Origin: Hippophae tibetana
Taxonomy: Eukaryota; Streptophyta; Magnoliopsida; Rosales; Elaeagnaceae
NCBI GenBank assembly: GCA_037013495.1
Contig: CM072810.1
Location: forward strand, 54,360,843 to 54,424,842
Length of the DNA: 64,000 nt
Direction: 5' to 3'
Shown here: positions 12,701-26,272 of the stretch, piece by piece
How the letters are laid out: every line of letters begins with the position of its first letter
Position numbering within the stretch: position 1 is the first letter of the stretch
Position numbers and translations under genes: made by a program
The notes under the pieces: generated by a model
What the model saw: only the letters and a program-made list of their open reading frames with translations
What the model was told of the DNA's origin: nothing
Database searches by the model: none

Positions 12701-14191
12701 AAGCTCACACCAACTCATGAGAATGTTTCCCCCCGTGCACGACACAAGTCATTCTAAATGACCATTGGAAAAAACATAGAAAGGTTACCCACAACAAGGA
12801 CCCGAGGGATGGTATTTACCTTGGTTGTGTTATTCCGTCTCTTTTAAGGGAAATTTATCTCGAACTTGTGTTTTATGGGATTCGAGCCTCAGATAATGTT
12901 TTGATACCAAACATAGGAAAAATAGCTAATCCTTCCTACCTAAAGCTTAAGCTTTCAATACGGGACACTTTAACTATCGCACTTAATCCTCGTTCAAAGC
13001 TCACACCAAGTCAAGAGAATGTTTCCCCCCATGCACGACACAAGTCATTCTAAATGACCATTGGAGAAAACATAGAAAGTGTACCCAAAACAACGACCCC
13101 AGGGATGGTATTTACCTTGGTTGTGTTATTCCGTCTCTTTTAAGGGAAATTCATCTCAAACTTGTGCTTTTATGGGATTCGAGCCTGAGATAATGTTTTG
13201 ATACCAAACATAGGAAAAATAGCTAATCTTTCCTCCCTAAAGCTTAAGCTTTCAATTCAGGACGCTTGAACTGTCACACTTAATCCTCGTTCAAAGCTCA
13301 CTCCAAGTCACGAGAATGTTTTCCCCCATGAACGACACAAGTCATTCTAAATGACCCTTGGAAACAACATTGAAATGTTACCCACAACAACGAGCCCAGG
13401 GATGGTACATACCTGGGTTGCGTCATTCTGTCTCTTTTAATGCAAATTCTTCTCGAACTTGTGCTTTTATGGGATTCAAGCCTGAGATAATGTTTTGAAA
13501 CAGAACATACGAAAAATAGCTAATCCTTCCTACCTAAAGCTTAAGCTTTCAATTCGGGACGCTTGAGTTGTCACACTTAATCTTCGTTCAAAGCTCACTC
13601 CAAGTCACGGGGATGTTTCCCCACATGCCAGACACAAGTCATTCTTAATGACCCTTGGAAACAACATAAAAAGGTTACCTAAAACAACGAGCGTACTTAC
13701 TTCGGTTGCATCATTCCGTCTCTTCTAAGGGAAATTCATCTCGAACTTGGGTTTTTATTGGATTCGAACCTGAGATCATGTTTTGATACCAAACATATGA
13801 AAAATAGCTAATCCTACCTACCTAAAGCTTAAGCATTCAATTCGGGACGCTTGAACTGTCACACTTATTCCTCGTTCAAAGCTTACACCAAGTCACGAGA
13901 ATGTTACCTCCCATGCACCACACAAGTCATTCTAAATGACCCTTGGAAAAAACATAAAAAGGTTACCCACAACAACAAGCCCAGGAATGGTACTTACGTC
14001 GGTTGCATCTTTCTGTCTCTTTTAAGGGAAATTTATCACGAACTTGGGCTTTTATGGGATTCGAACCTGAGATCATGTTTTCATACCAAACATATGAAAA
14101 ATAGCTAATCCTTACTACCTAAAGCTTAAGATTTCAATACGGGACGCTTGAACTATCACACTTAATCCTCGTTCAAAGCTCACACCAATTC
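9749..14191 (+). repeat. Domain B HOR copy 1 (15 monomers, 4443 bp)
   Basis: Phased at ACGAGGATG before CATGCATGACAC and the variable block ACGCCCCGAGGG. There are ten B-specific monomers followed by a five-monomer A-type run (about 12950 onward). The length fits 15x297 minus 12: the 9-bp deletion of the 288-bp monomer plus three single-base losses (two in GTGTTTTATGGG, one in AGGAAAATAGC). Two non-adjacent monomers carry CCCCCCGTGCACG (near 10932 and 12729), and these later served as exchange points. Confidence 0.9.
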
Positions 14192-17100
14192 ACGAGGATG
14201 TTTTCCCCCATGCATGACACAAGTCATTCTAAATGACCCTTGGAACCAACATAGAAAGGTTACCTACAACAACGCCCCGAGGGATGGTATTTACCTTAGT
14301 TGCGTTATTTCGTCTCTTTTAAGGGAAATTCATCTCGAACTTGTGCTTTTATTGTATTCGAGCCTCAGATAATGTTTTGATACCAAACATAGGAAAAATA
14401 GCTAATCCTTCCTCTCTACAGCTTAAGCTTTCAATACGGGACGCTTGAACTGTCACACTTAATCCTCGTTCAAAGCTCACACCAAGTCACTAGGATGTTT
14501 TCCCCCATGAACGACACAAGTCATTCTAAATGACCCTTGGAAACAACATTGAAAGGTTACACACAACAACGAGCCCAGGGATGGTACTTACCTGGGTTGC
14601 GTCATTCCGTCTCTTTTAAGGCAAATTCATCTCAAACTTGTGCTTTTATGAGATTCGATCCTGAGATAATGTTTTGAAACAGAACATACGAAAAATAGAT
14701 AATCCTTACTACCTAAAGCTTAAGATTTCAATACGTGACGCTTGAACTATCACACTTAATCCTCGTTCAAAGCTCACACCAAGTCACGAGGATGTTTTCC
14801 CCCATGCACGACACAAGTAATTCTAAATGACCCTTGGAAACAATATAGAAAGGTTACCAACCACAACGAACGCAGGGATGGTACTTACCTCAGTTGCATC
14901 ATTCCGTCTCTTTTAAGGGAAATTCATATCGAACTTGGGTTTTTATTCGATTCGAACCTGAGATCATGTTTTGATACCAAACATAGGAAAAATAGGTAAT
15001 CTTTCCTACCTAAAGCTTAAGATTTCAATACGTGACGCTTGAACTATCACACTTAATCCTCGTTCAAAGCTCACACCAAGTCACGAGGATGTTTTCCCCC
15101 ATGCACGACACAAGTCATTCTAAATGACCCTTGGAAACAACATAGAAAGGTTACCTACAACAACGAGCGCAGGGATGGTACTTACCTCAGTTGCATCATT
15201 CCGTCTCTTTTAAGGGAAATTCATATCGAACTTGGGTTTTTATTCGATTCGAACCTGAGATCATGTTTTGATACCAAACATAGGAAAAATAGCTAATCTT
15301 TCCTACCTAAAGCTTAAGCTTTCAATACGGGACACTTTAACTATCGCACTTTATCCTCGTTGAAAGCTCACACCAACTCATGAGAATGTTTCCCCCCGTG
15401 CACGACACAAGTCATTCTAAATGACCATTGGAAAAAACATAGAAAGGTTACCCACAACAACGACACGAGGGATGGTATTTACCTTGGTTGTGTTATTCCG
15501 TCTCTTTTAAGGGAAATTTATCTCGAACTTGTGTTTTATGGGATTCGAGCCTCAGATAATGTTTTGATACCAAACATAGGAAAAATAGCTAATCCTTCCT
15601 ACCTAAAGCTTAAGCTTTCAATTCGGGACGCTTGAACTGTCACACTTAATCCTCGTTCAAAACTCACTCCAAGTCACGAGGATGTTACCTCCCATGCACC
15701 ACACAAGTCATTCTAAATGAACCTTGGAAACAACATAGAATGGTTACCTACAACAACGTGCCCAGGGATGGTACTTACCTCGGTTGCGTCATTCCGTCTC
15801 TTTTAAGGGAAATTCATCTCGAACTTGGGTTTTTATTGGATTCGAACCTGAGATCATGTTTTGATACCAAACATATGAAAAATAGCTAATCCTTAGTACC
15901 TAAAGCTTAAGCATTCAATTCGGGATGCTTGAACTGTCACACTTATTCCTCGTTCAAAGTTTACACCAAGTCACGAGAATGTTACCTCCCATGCACCACA
16001 CAAGTCATTCTAAATAACCCTTGGAAACAACATAAAAAGGTTACCCACAACAACTAGCCCAGGAATTGTACTTACCTCAGTTGCATCATTCGGTCTCTTT
16101 TAAGGGAAATTTATCACGAACTTGGGCTTTTATGGGATTGGAACCTAAGATCATGTTTTGATACCAAACATATGAAAAATAGCTAATCCTTACTACCTAA
16201 AGCTTAAGATTTCAATACGGGACGCTTGAACTATCACACTTAATCCTCGTTCAAAGCTCACACCAAGTCACGAGGATGTTTTCCCCCATGCACGACACAA
16301 GTCATTCTAAATGACCCTTGGTAACAACATAGAAAGGTTACCTACAACAACGAGCGGAGGGATGGTACTTACCTCGGTTGCATCATTCCGTCTCTTTTAA
16401 GGGAAATTCATATCGAACTTGGGTTTTTATGCGATTCAAACCTGAGATCATGTTTTGATACCAAACATAGGAAAAATAGCTAATCCTTCCTACCTAAAGC
16501 TTAAGCTTTCAATACGGGACACTTTAACTATCGCACTTAATCCTCGTTCAAAGCTCACACCAAGTCACGAGAATATTTCCCCCCATGCACGAGACAAGTC
16601 ATTCTAAATGACCATTGGAAAAAACATAGAACGGTTACCCACAACAACGACCCGAGGGATGGTATTTACCTTGGCTGTGTTATTTCGTCTCTTTTAAGGG
16701 AAATTCATCTCGAACTTGTGCTTTTATGTGATTCGAGCCTCAGATAATGTTTTGATTCCAAACATAGGAAAAATAGCTAATCCTTACTACCTAAAGCTTA
16801 AGATTTCAATACGGGACGCTTGAACTATCACACTTAATCCTCGTTCAAAGCTCACACCAAGTCACGAGGATGTTTTCCCCCATGCACGACACAAGTAATT
16901 CTAAATGACCCTTGGAAACAACATAGAAAGGTTACCAACCACAACAAACGCAGGGATGGTACTTACCTCAGTTGCATCATTCCGTCTCTTTTAAGGGAAA
17001 TTCATATCGAACTTGGGTTTTTATTCGATTCGAACCTGAGATCATGTTTTGATACCAAACATAGGAAAATAGCTAATCTTTCCTACCTAAAGCTTAAGCT

Positions 17101-18634
17101 TTCAATACGGGACACTTTAACTATCGCACTTAATCCTCGTTCAAAGCTCACACCAACTCATGAGAATGTTTCCCCCCGTGCACGACACAAGTCATTCTAA
17201 ATGACCATTGGAAAAAACATAGAAAGGTTACCCACAACAAGGACCCGAGGGATGGTATTTACCTTGGTTGTGTTATTCCGTCTCTTTTAAGGGAAATTTA
17301 TCTCGAACTTGTGTTTTATGGGATTCGAGCCTCAGATAATGTTTTGATACCAAACATAGGAAAAATAGCTAATCCTTCCTACCTAAAGCTTAAGCTTTCA
17401 ATACGGGACACTTTAACTATCGCACTTAATCCTCGTTCAAAGCTCACACCAAGTCAAGAGAATGTTTCCCCCCATGCACGACACAAGTCATTCTAAATGA
17501 CCATTGGAGAAAACATAGAAAGTGTACCCAAAACAACGACCCCAGGGATGGTATTTACCTTGGTTGTGTTATTCCGTCTCTTTTAAGGGAAATTCATCTC
17601 AAACTTGTGCTTTTATGGGATTCGAGCCTGAGATAATGTTTTGATACCAAACATAGGAAAAATAGCTAATCTTTCCTCCCTAAAGCTTAAGCTTTCAATT
17701 CAGGACGCTTGAACTGTCACACTTAATCCTCGTTCAAAGCTCACTCCAAGTCACGAGAATGTTTTCCCCCATGAACGACACAAGTCATTCTAAATGACCC
17801 TTGGAAACAACATTGAAATGTTACCCACAACAACGAGCCCAGGGATGGTACATACCTGGGTTGCGTCATTCTGTCTCTTTTAATGCAAATTCATCTCGAA
17901 CTTGTGCTTTTATGGGATTCGAGCCTGAGATAATGTTTTGAAACAGAACATACGAAAAATAGCTAATCCTTCCTACCTAAAGCTTAAGCTTTCAATTCGG
18001 AACGCTTGAGTTGTCACACTTAATCTTCGTTCAAAGCTCACTCCAAGTCACGGGGATGTTTCCCCACATGCCAGACACAAGTCATTCTTAATGACCCTTG
18101 GAAACAACATAAAAAGGTTACCTAAAACAACGAGCGTACTTACTTCGGTTGCATCATTCCGTCTCTTCTAAGGGAAATTCATCTCGAACTTGGGTTTTTA
18201 TTGGATTCGAACCTGAGATCATGTTTTGATACCAAACATATGAAAAATAGCTAATCCTACCTACCTAAAGCTTAAGCATTCAATTCGGGACGCTTGAACT
18301 GTCACACTTATTCCTCGTTCAAAGCTTACACCAAGTCACGAGAATGTTACCTCCCATGCACCACACAAGTCATTCTAAATGACCCTTGGAAAAAACATAA
18401 AAAGGTTACCCACAACAACAAGCCCAGGAATGGTACTTACGTCGGTTGCATCTTTCTGTCTCTTTTAAGGGAAATTTATCACGAACTTGGGCTTTTATGG
18501 GATTCGAACCTGAGATCATGTTTTCATACCAAACATATGAAAAATAGCTAATCCTTACTACCTAAAGCTTAAGATTTCAATACGGGACGCTTGAACTATC
18601 ACACTTAATCCTCGTTCAAAGCTCACACCAATTC
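14192..18634 (+). repeat. Domain B HOR copy 2 (15 monomers, 4443 bp)
   Basis: Same length and same monomer order as copy 1, with only scattered substitutions noticed (for example GACGCTTG versus AACGCTTG near 18001). By eye the two are about 99% identical or better. This confirms the 15-monomer period. Confidence 0.92.
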
Positions 18635-20702
18635 ACGAGGATGTTTTCCCCCATGCATGACACAAGTCATTCTAAATGACCCTTGGAACCAACATAGAAA
18701 GGTTACCTACAACAACGCCCCGAGGGATGGTATTTACCTTAGTTGCGTTATTTCGTCTCTTTTAAGGGAAATTCATCTCGAACTTGTGCTTTTATTGTAT
18801 TCGAGCCTCAGATAATGTTTTGATACCAAACATAGGAAAAATAGCTAATCCTTCCTCCCTACAGCTTAAGCTTTCAATACGGGACGCTTGAACTGTCACA
18901 CTTAATCCTCGTTCAAAGCTCACACCAAGTCACGAGGATGTTTTCCCCCATGCACGACACAAGTAATTCTAAATGACCCTTGGAAACAACATAGAAAGGT
19001 TACCAACCACAACAAACGCAGGGATGGTACTTACCTCAGTTGCATCATTCCGTCTCTTTTAAGGGAAATTCATATCGAACTTGGGTTTTTATTCGATTCG
19101 AACCTGAGATCATGTTTTGATACCAAACATAGGAAAATAGCTAATCTTTCCTACCTAAAGCTTAAGCTTTCAATACGGGACACTTTAACTATCGCACTTA
19201 ATCCTCGTTCAAAGCTCACACCAACTCATGAGAATGTTTCCCCCCGTGCACGACACAAGTCATTCTAAATGACCATTGGAAAAAACATAGAAAGGTTACC
19301 CACAACAAGGACCCGAGGGATGGTATTTACCTTGGTTGTGTTATTCCGTCTCTTTTAAGGGAAATTTATCTCGAACTTGTGTTTTATGGGATTCGAGCCT
19401 CAGATAATGTTTTGATACCAAACATAGGAAAAATAGCTAATCCTTCCTACCTAAAGCTTAAGCTTTCAATACGGGACACTTTAACTATCGCACTTAATCC
19501 TCGTTCAAAGCTCACACCAAGTCAAGAGAATGTTTCCCCCCATGCACGACACAAGTCATTCTAAATGACCATTGGAGAAAACATAGAAAGTGTACCCAAA
19601 ACAACGACCCCAGGGATGGTATTTACCTTGGTTGTGTTATTCCGTCTCTTTTAAGGGAAATTCATCTCAAACTTGTGCTTTTATGGGATTCGAGCCTGAG
19701 ATAATGTTTTGATACCAAACATAGGAAAAATAGCTAATCTTTCCTCCCTAAAGCTTAAGCTTTCAATTCAGGACGCTTGAACTGTCACACTTAATCCTCG
19801 TTCAAAGCTCACTCCAAGTCACGAGAATGTTTTCCCCCATGAACGACACAAGTCATTCTAAATGACCCTTGGAAACAACATTGAAATGTTACCCACAACA
19901 ACGAGCCCAGGGATGGTACATACCTGGGTTGCGTCATTCTGTCTCTTTTAATGCAAATTCTTCTCGAACTTGTGCTTTTATGGGATTCAAGCCTGAGATA
20001 ATGTTTTGAAACAGAACATACGAAAAATAGCTAATCCTTCCTACCTAAAGCTTAAGCTTTCAATTCGGGACGCTTGAGTTGTCACACTTAATCTTCGTTC
20101 AAAGCTCACTCCAAGTCACGGGGATGTTTCCCCACATGCCAGACACAAGTCATTCTTAATGACCCTTGGAAACAACATAAAAAGGTTACCTAAAACAACG
20201 AGCGTACTTACTTCGGTTGCATCATTCCGTCTCTTCTAAGGGAAATTCATCTCGAACTTGGGTTTTTATTGGATTCGAACCTGAGATCATGTTTTGATAC
20301 CAAACATATGAAAAATAGCTAATCCTACCTACCTAAAGCTTAAGCATTCAATTCGGGACGCTTGAACTGTCACACTTATTCCTCGTTCAAAGCTTACACC
20401 AAGTCACGAGAATGTTACCTCCCATGCACCACACAAGTCATTCTAAATGACCCTTGGAAAAAACATAAAAAGGTTACCCACAACAACAAGCCCAGGAATG
20501 GTACTTACGTCGGTTGCATCTTTCTGTCTCTTTTAAGGGAAATTTATCACGAACTTGGGCTTTTATGGGATTCGAACCTGAGATCATGTTTTCATACCAA
20601 ACATATGAAAAATAGCTAATCCTTACTACCTAAAGCTTAAGATTTCAATACGGGACGCTTGAACTATCACACTTAATCCTCGTTCAAAGCTCACACCAAT
20701 TC
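18635..20702 (+). repeat. Domain B shortened copy 3 (7 monomers, 2068 bp)
   Basis: After the ACGCCCCGAGGG monomer the sequence jumps, near 18930, to the monomer with GTAATTCT and ACAAACGCAGGG that sits at about 12420 in copy 1. Eight monomers (2375 bp) are missing, and the remaining seven are in order. The length fits 7x297 minus 11. The junction lies between two aligned monomers and keeps the 297-bp phase, as expected for unequal homologous exchange. Confidence 0.88.
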
Positions 20703-23365
20703 ACGAGGATGTTTTCCCCCATGCATGACACAAGTCATTCTAAATGACCCTTGGAACCAACATAGAAAGGTTACCTACAACAACGCCCCGAGGGATGGTA
20801 TTTACCTTAGTTGCGTTATTTCGTCTCTTTTAAGGGAAATTCATCTCGAACTTGTGCTTTTATTGTATTCGAGCCTCAGATAATGTTTTGATACCAAACA
20901 TAGGAAAAATAGCTAATCCTTCCTCTCTACAGCTTAAGCTTTCAATACGGGACGCTTGAACTGTCACACTTAATCCTCGTTCAAAGCTCACACCAAGTCA
21001 CTAGGATGTTTTCCCCCATGAACGACACAAGTCATTCTAAATGACCCTTGGAAACAACATTGAAAGGTTACACACAACAACGAGCCCAGGGATGGTACTT
21101 ACCTGGGTTGCGTCATTCCGTCTCTTTTAAGGCAAATTCATCTCAAACTTGTGCTTTTATGAGATTCGATCCTGAGATAATGTTTTGAAACAGAACATAC
21201 GAAAAATAGATAATCCTTACTACCTAAAGCTTAAGATTTCAATACGTGACGCTTGAACTATCACACTTAATCCTCGTTCAAAGCTCACACCAAGTCACGA
21301 GGATGTTTTCCCCCATGCACGACACAAGTAATTCTAAATGACCCTTGGAAACAATATAGAAAGGTTACCAACCACAACGAACGCAGGGATGGTACTTACC
21401 TCAGTTGCATCATTCCGTCTCTTTTAAGGGAAATTCATATCGAACTTGGGTTTTTATTCGATTCGAACCTGAGATCATGTTTTGATACCAAACATAGGAA
21501 AAATAGGTAATCTTTCCTACCTAAAGCTTAAGATTTCAATACGTGACGCTTGAACTATCACACTTAATCCTCGTTCAAAGCTCACACCAAGTCACGAGGA
21601 TGTTTTCCCCCATGCACGACACAAGTCATTCTAAATGACCCTTGGAAACAACATAGAAAGGTTACCTACAACAACGAGCGCAGGGATGGTACTTACCTCA
21701 GTTGCATCATTCCGTCTCTTTTAAGGGAAATTCATATCGAACTTGGGTTTTTATTCGATTCGAACCTGAGATCATGTTTTGATACCAAACATAGGAAAAA
21801 TAGCTAATCTTTCCTACCTAAAGCTTAAGCTTTCAATACGGGACACTTTAACTATCGCACTTTATCCTCGTTGAAAGCTCACACCAACTCATGAGAATGT
21901 TTCCCCCCGTGCACGACACAAGTCATTCTAAATGACCATTGGAAAAAACATAGAAAGGTTACCCACAACAACGACACGAGGGATGGTATTTACCTTGGTT
22001 GTGTTATTCCGTCTCTTTTAAGGGAAATTTATCTCGAACTTGTGTTTTATGGGATTCGAGCCTCAGATAATGTTTTGATACCAAACATAGGAAAAATAGC
22101 TAATCCTTCCTACCTAAAGCTTAAGCTTTCAATACGGGACACTTTAACTATCGCACTTAATCCTCGTTCAAAGCTCACACCAAGTCAAGAGAATGTTTCC
22201 CCCCATGCACGACACAAGTCATTCTAAATGACCATTGGAGAAAACATAGAAAGTGTACCCAAAACAACGACCCCAGGGATGGTATTTACCTTGGTTGTGT
22301 TATTCCGTCTCTTTTAAGGGAAATTCATCTCAAACTTGTGCTTTTATGGGATTCGAGCCTGAGATAATGTTTTGATACCAAACATAGGAAAAATAGCTAA
22401 TCTTTCCTCCCTAAAGCTTAAGCTTTCAATTCAGGACGCTTGAACTGTCACACTTAATCCTCGTTCAAAGCTCACTCCAAGTCACGAGAATGTTTTCCCC
22501 CATGAACGACACAAGTCATTCTAAATGACCCTTGGAAACAACATTGAAATGTTACCCACAACAACGAGCCCAGGGATGGTACATACCTGGGTTGCGTCAT
22601 TCTGTCTCTTTTAATGCAAATTCTTCTCGAACTTGTGCTTTTATGGGATTCAAGCCTGAGATAATGTTTTGAAACAGAACATACGAAAAATAGCTAATCC
22701 TTCCTACCTAAAGCTTAAGCTTTCAATTCGGGACGCTTGAGTTGTCACACTTAATCTTCGTTCAAAGCTCACTCCAAGTCACGGGGATGTTTCCCCACAT
22801 GCCAGACACAAGTCATTCTTAATGACCCTTGGAAACAACATAAAAAGGTTACCTAAAACAACGAGCGTACTTACTTCGGTTGCATCATTCCGTCTCTTCT
22901 AAGGGAAATTCATCTCGAACTTGGGTTTTTATTGGATTCGAACCTGAGATCATGTTTTGATACCAAACATATGAAAAATAGCTAATCCTACCTACCTAAA
23001 GCTTAAGCATTCAATTCGGGACGCTTGAACTGTCACACTTATTCCTCGTTCAAAGCTTACACCAAGTCACGAGAATGTTACCTCCCATGCACCACACAAG
23101 TCATTCTAAATGACCCTTGGAAAAAACATAAAAAGGTTACCCACAACAACAAGCCCAGGAATGGTACTTACGTCGGTTGCATCTTTCTGTCTCTTTTAAG
23201 GGAAATTTATCACGAACTTGGGCTTTTATGGGATTCGAACCTGAGATCATGTTTTCATACCAAACATATGAAAAATAGCTAATCCTTACTACCTAAAGCT
23301 TAAGATTTCAATACGGGACGCTTGAACTATCACACTTAATCCTCGTTCAAAGCTCACACCAATTC
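20703..23365 (+). repeat. Domain B shortened copy 4 (9 monomers, 2663 bp)
   Basis: It follows copy 1 through the first CCCCCCGTGCACG monomer (near 21903) and then goes directly into the A-type run that in copy 1 follows the second such monomer. Six monomers (1780 bp) are missing. The length fits 9x297 minus 10. The two CCGTGCACG monomers are the natural exchange partners. Confidence 0.88.
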
Positions 23366-26272
23366 ACGAGGATGTTTTCCCCCATGCATGACACAAGTCA
23401 TTCTAAATGACCCTTGGAACCAACATAGAAAGGTTACCTACAACAACGCCCCGAGGGATGGTATTTACCTTAGTTGCGTTATTTCGTCTCTTTTAAGGGA
23501 AATTCATCTCGAACTTGTGCTTTTATTGTATTCGAGCCTCAGATAATGTTTTGATACCAAACATAGGAAAAATAGCTAATCCTTCCTCTCTACAGCTTAA
23601 GCTTTCAATACGGGACGCTTGAACTGTCACACTTAATCCTCGTTCAAAGCTCACACCAAGTCACTAGGATGTTTTCCCCCATGAACGACACAAGTCATTC
23701 TAAATGACCCTTGGAAACAACATTGAAAGGTTACACACAACAACGAGCCCAGGGATGGTACTTACCTGGGTTGCGTCATTCCGTCTCTTTTAAGGCAAAT
23801 TCATCTCAAACTTGTGCTTTTATGAGATTCGATCCTGAGATAATGTTTTGAAACAGAACATACGAAAAATAGATAATCCTTACTACCTAAAGCTTAAGAT
23901 TTCAATACGTGACGCTTGAACTATCACACTTAATCCTCGTTCAAAGCTCACACCAAGTCACGAGGATGTTTTCCCCCATGCACGACACAAGTAATTCTAA
24001 ATGACCCTTGGAAACAATATAGAAAGGTTACCAACCACAACGAACGCAGGGATGGTACTTACCTCAGTTGCATCATTCCGTCTCTTTTAAGGGAAATTCA
24101 TATCGAACTTGGGTTTTTATTCGATTCGAACCTGAGATCATGTTTTGATACCAAACATAGGAAAAATAGGTAATCTTTCCTACCTAAAGCTTAAGATTTC
24201 AATACGTGACGCTTGAACTATCACACTTAATCCTCGTTCAAAGCTCACACCAAGTCACGAGGATGTTTTCCCCCATGCACGACACAAGTCATTCTAAATG
24301 ACCCTTGGAAACAACATAGAAAGGTTACCTACAACAACGAGCGCAGGGATGGTACTTACCTCAGTTGCATCATTCCGTCTCTTTTAAGGGAAATTCATAT
24401 CGAACTTGGGTTTTTATTCGATTCGAACCTGAGATCATGTTTTGATACCAAACATAGGAAAAATAGCTAATCTTTCCTACCTAAAGCTTAAGCTTTCAAT
24501 ACGGGACACTTTAACTATCGCACTTTATCCTCGTTGAAAGCTCACACCAACTCATGAGAATGTTTCCCCCCGTGCACGACACAAGTCATTCTAAATGACC
24601 ATTGGAAAAAACATAGAAAGGTTACCCACAACAACGACACGAGGGATGGTATTTACCTTGGTTGTGTTATTCCGTCTCTTTTAAGGGAAATTTATCTCGA
24701 ACTTGTGTTTTATGGGATTCGAGCCTCAGATAATGTTTTGATACCAAACATAGGAAAAATAGCTAATCCTTCCTACCTAAAGCTTAAGCTTTCAATTCGG
24801 GACGCTTGAACTGTCACACTTAATCCTCGTTCAAAACTCACTCCAAGTCACGAGGATGTTACCTCCCATGCACCACACAAGTCATTCTAAATGAACCTTG
24901 GAAACAACATAGAATGGTTACCTACAACAACGTGCCCAGGGATGGTACTTACCTCGGTTGCGTCATTCCGTCTCTTTTAAGGGAAATTCATCTCGAACTT
25001 GGGTTTTTATTGGATTCGAACCTGAGATCATGTTTTGATACCAAACATATGAAAAATAGCTAATCCTTAGTACCTAAAGCTTAAGCATTCAATTCGGGAT
25101 GCTTGAACTGTCACACTTATTCCTCGTTCAAAGTTTACACCAAGTCACGAGAATGTTACCTCCCATGCACCACACAAGTCATTCTAAATAACCCTTGGAA
25201 ACAACATAAAAAGGTTACCCACAACAACTAGCCCAGGAATTGTACTTACCTCAGTTGCATCATTCGGTCTCTTTTAAGGGAAATTTATCACGAACTTGGG
25301 CTTTTATGGGATTGGAACCTAAGATCATGTTTTGATACCAAACATATGAAAAATAGCTAATCCTTACTACCTAAAGCTTAAGATTTCAATACGGGACGCT
25401 TGAACTATCACACTTAATCCTCGTTCAAAGCTCACACCAAGTCACGAGGATGTTTTCCCCCATGCACGACACAAGTCATTCTAAATGACCCTTGGTAACA
25501 ACATAGAAAGGTTACCTACACCAACGAGCGGAGGGATGGTACTTACCTCGGTTGCATCATTCCGTCTCTTTTAAGGGAAATTCATATCGAACTTGGGTTT
25601 TTATGCGATTCAAACCTGAGATCATGTTTTGATACCAAACATAGGAAAAATAGCTAATCCTTCCTACCTAAAGCTTAAGCTTTCAATACGGGACACTTTA
25701 ACTATCGCACTTAATCCTCGTTCAAAGCTCACACCAAGTCACGAGAATATTTCCCCCCATGCATGAGACAAGTCATTCTAAATGACCATTGGAAAAAACA
25801 TAGAACGGTTACCCACAACAACGACCCGAGGGATGGTATTTACCTTGGCTGTGTTATTTCGTCTCTTTTAAGGGAAATTCATCTCGAACTTGTGCTTTTA
25901 TGGGATTCGAGCCTCAGATAATGTTTTGATTCCAAACATAGGAAAAATAGCTAATCCTTACTACCTAAAGCTTAAGATTTCAATACGGGACGCTTGAACT
26001 ATCACACTTAATCCTCGTTCAAAGCTCACACCAAGTCACGAGGATGTTTTCCCCCATGCACGACACAAGTAATTCTAAATGACCCTTGGAAACAACATAG
26101 AAAGGTTACCAACCACAACAAACGCAGGGATGGTACTTACCTCAGTTGCATCATTCCGTCTCTTTTAAGGGAAATTCATATCGAACTTGGGTTTTTATTC
26201 GATTCGAACCTGAGATCATGTTTTGATACCAAACATAGGAAAATAGCTAATCTTTCCTACCTAAAGCTTAAG
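23366..26272 (+). repeat. Domain B partial copy 5 (about 10 monomers, 2907 bp)
   Basis: It matches copy 1 in order and spacing for 2907 bp, up to the CTTAAG in the monomer with AGGAAAATAGC. At that point copy 1 continues with CTTTCAATACGGGACAC, whereas this copy switches to ATTTCAATACGGGACGC. The break therefore falls at the end of the palindrome, inside a monomer but in register. Confidence 0.85.
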
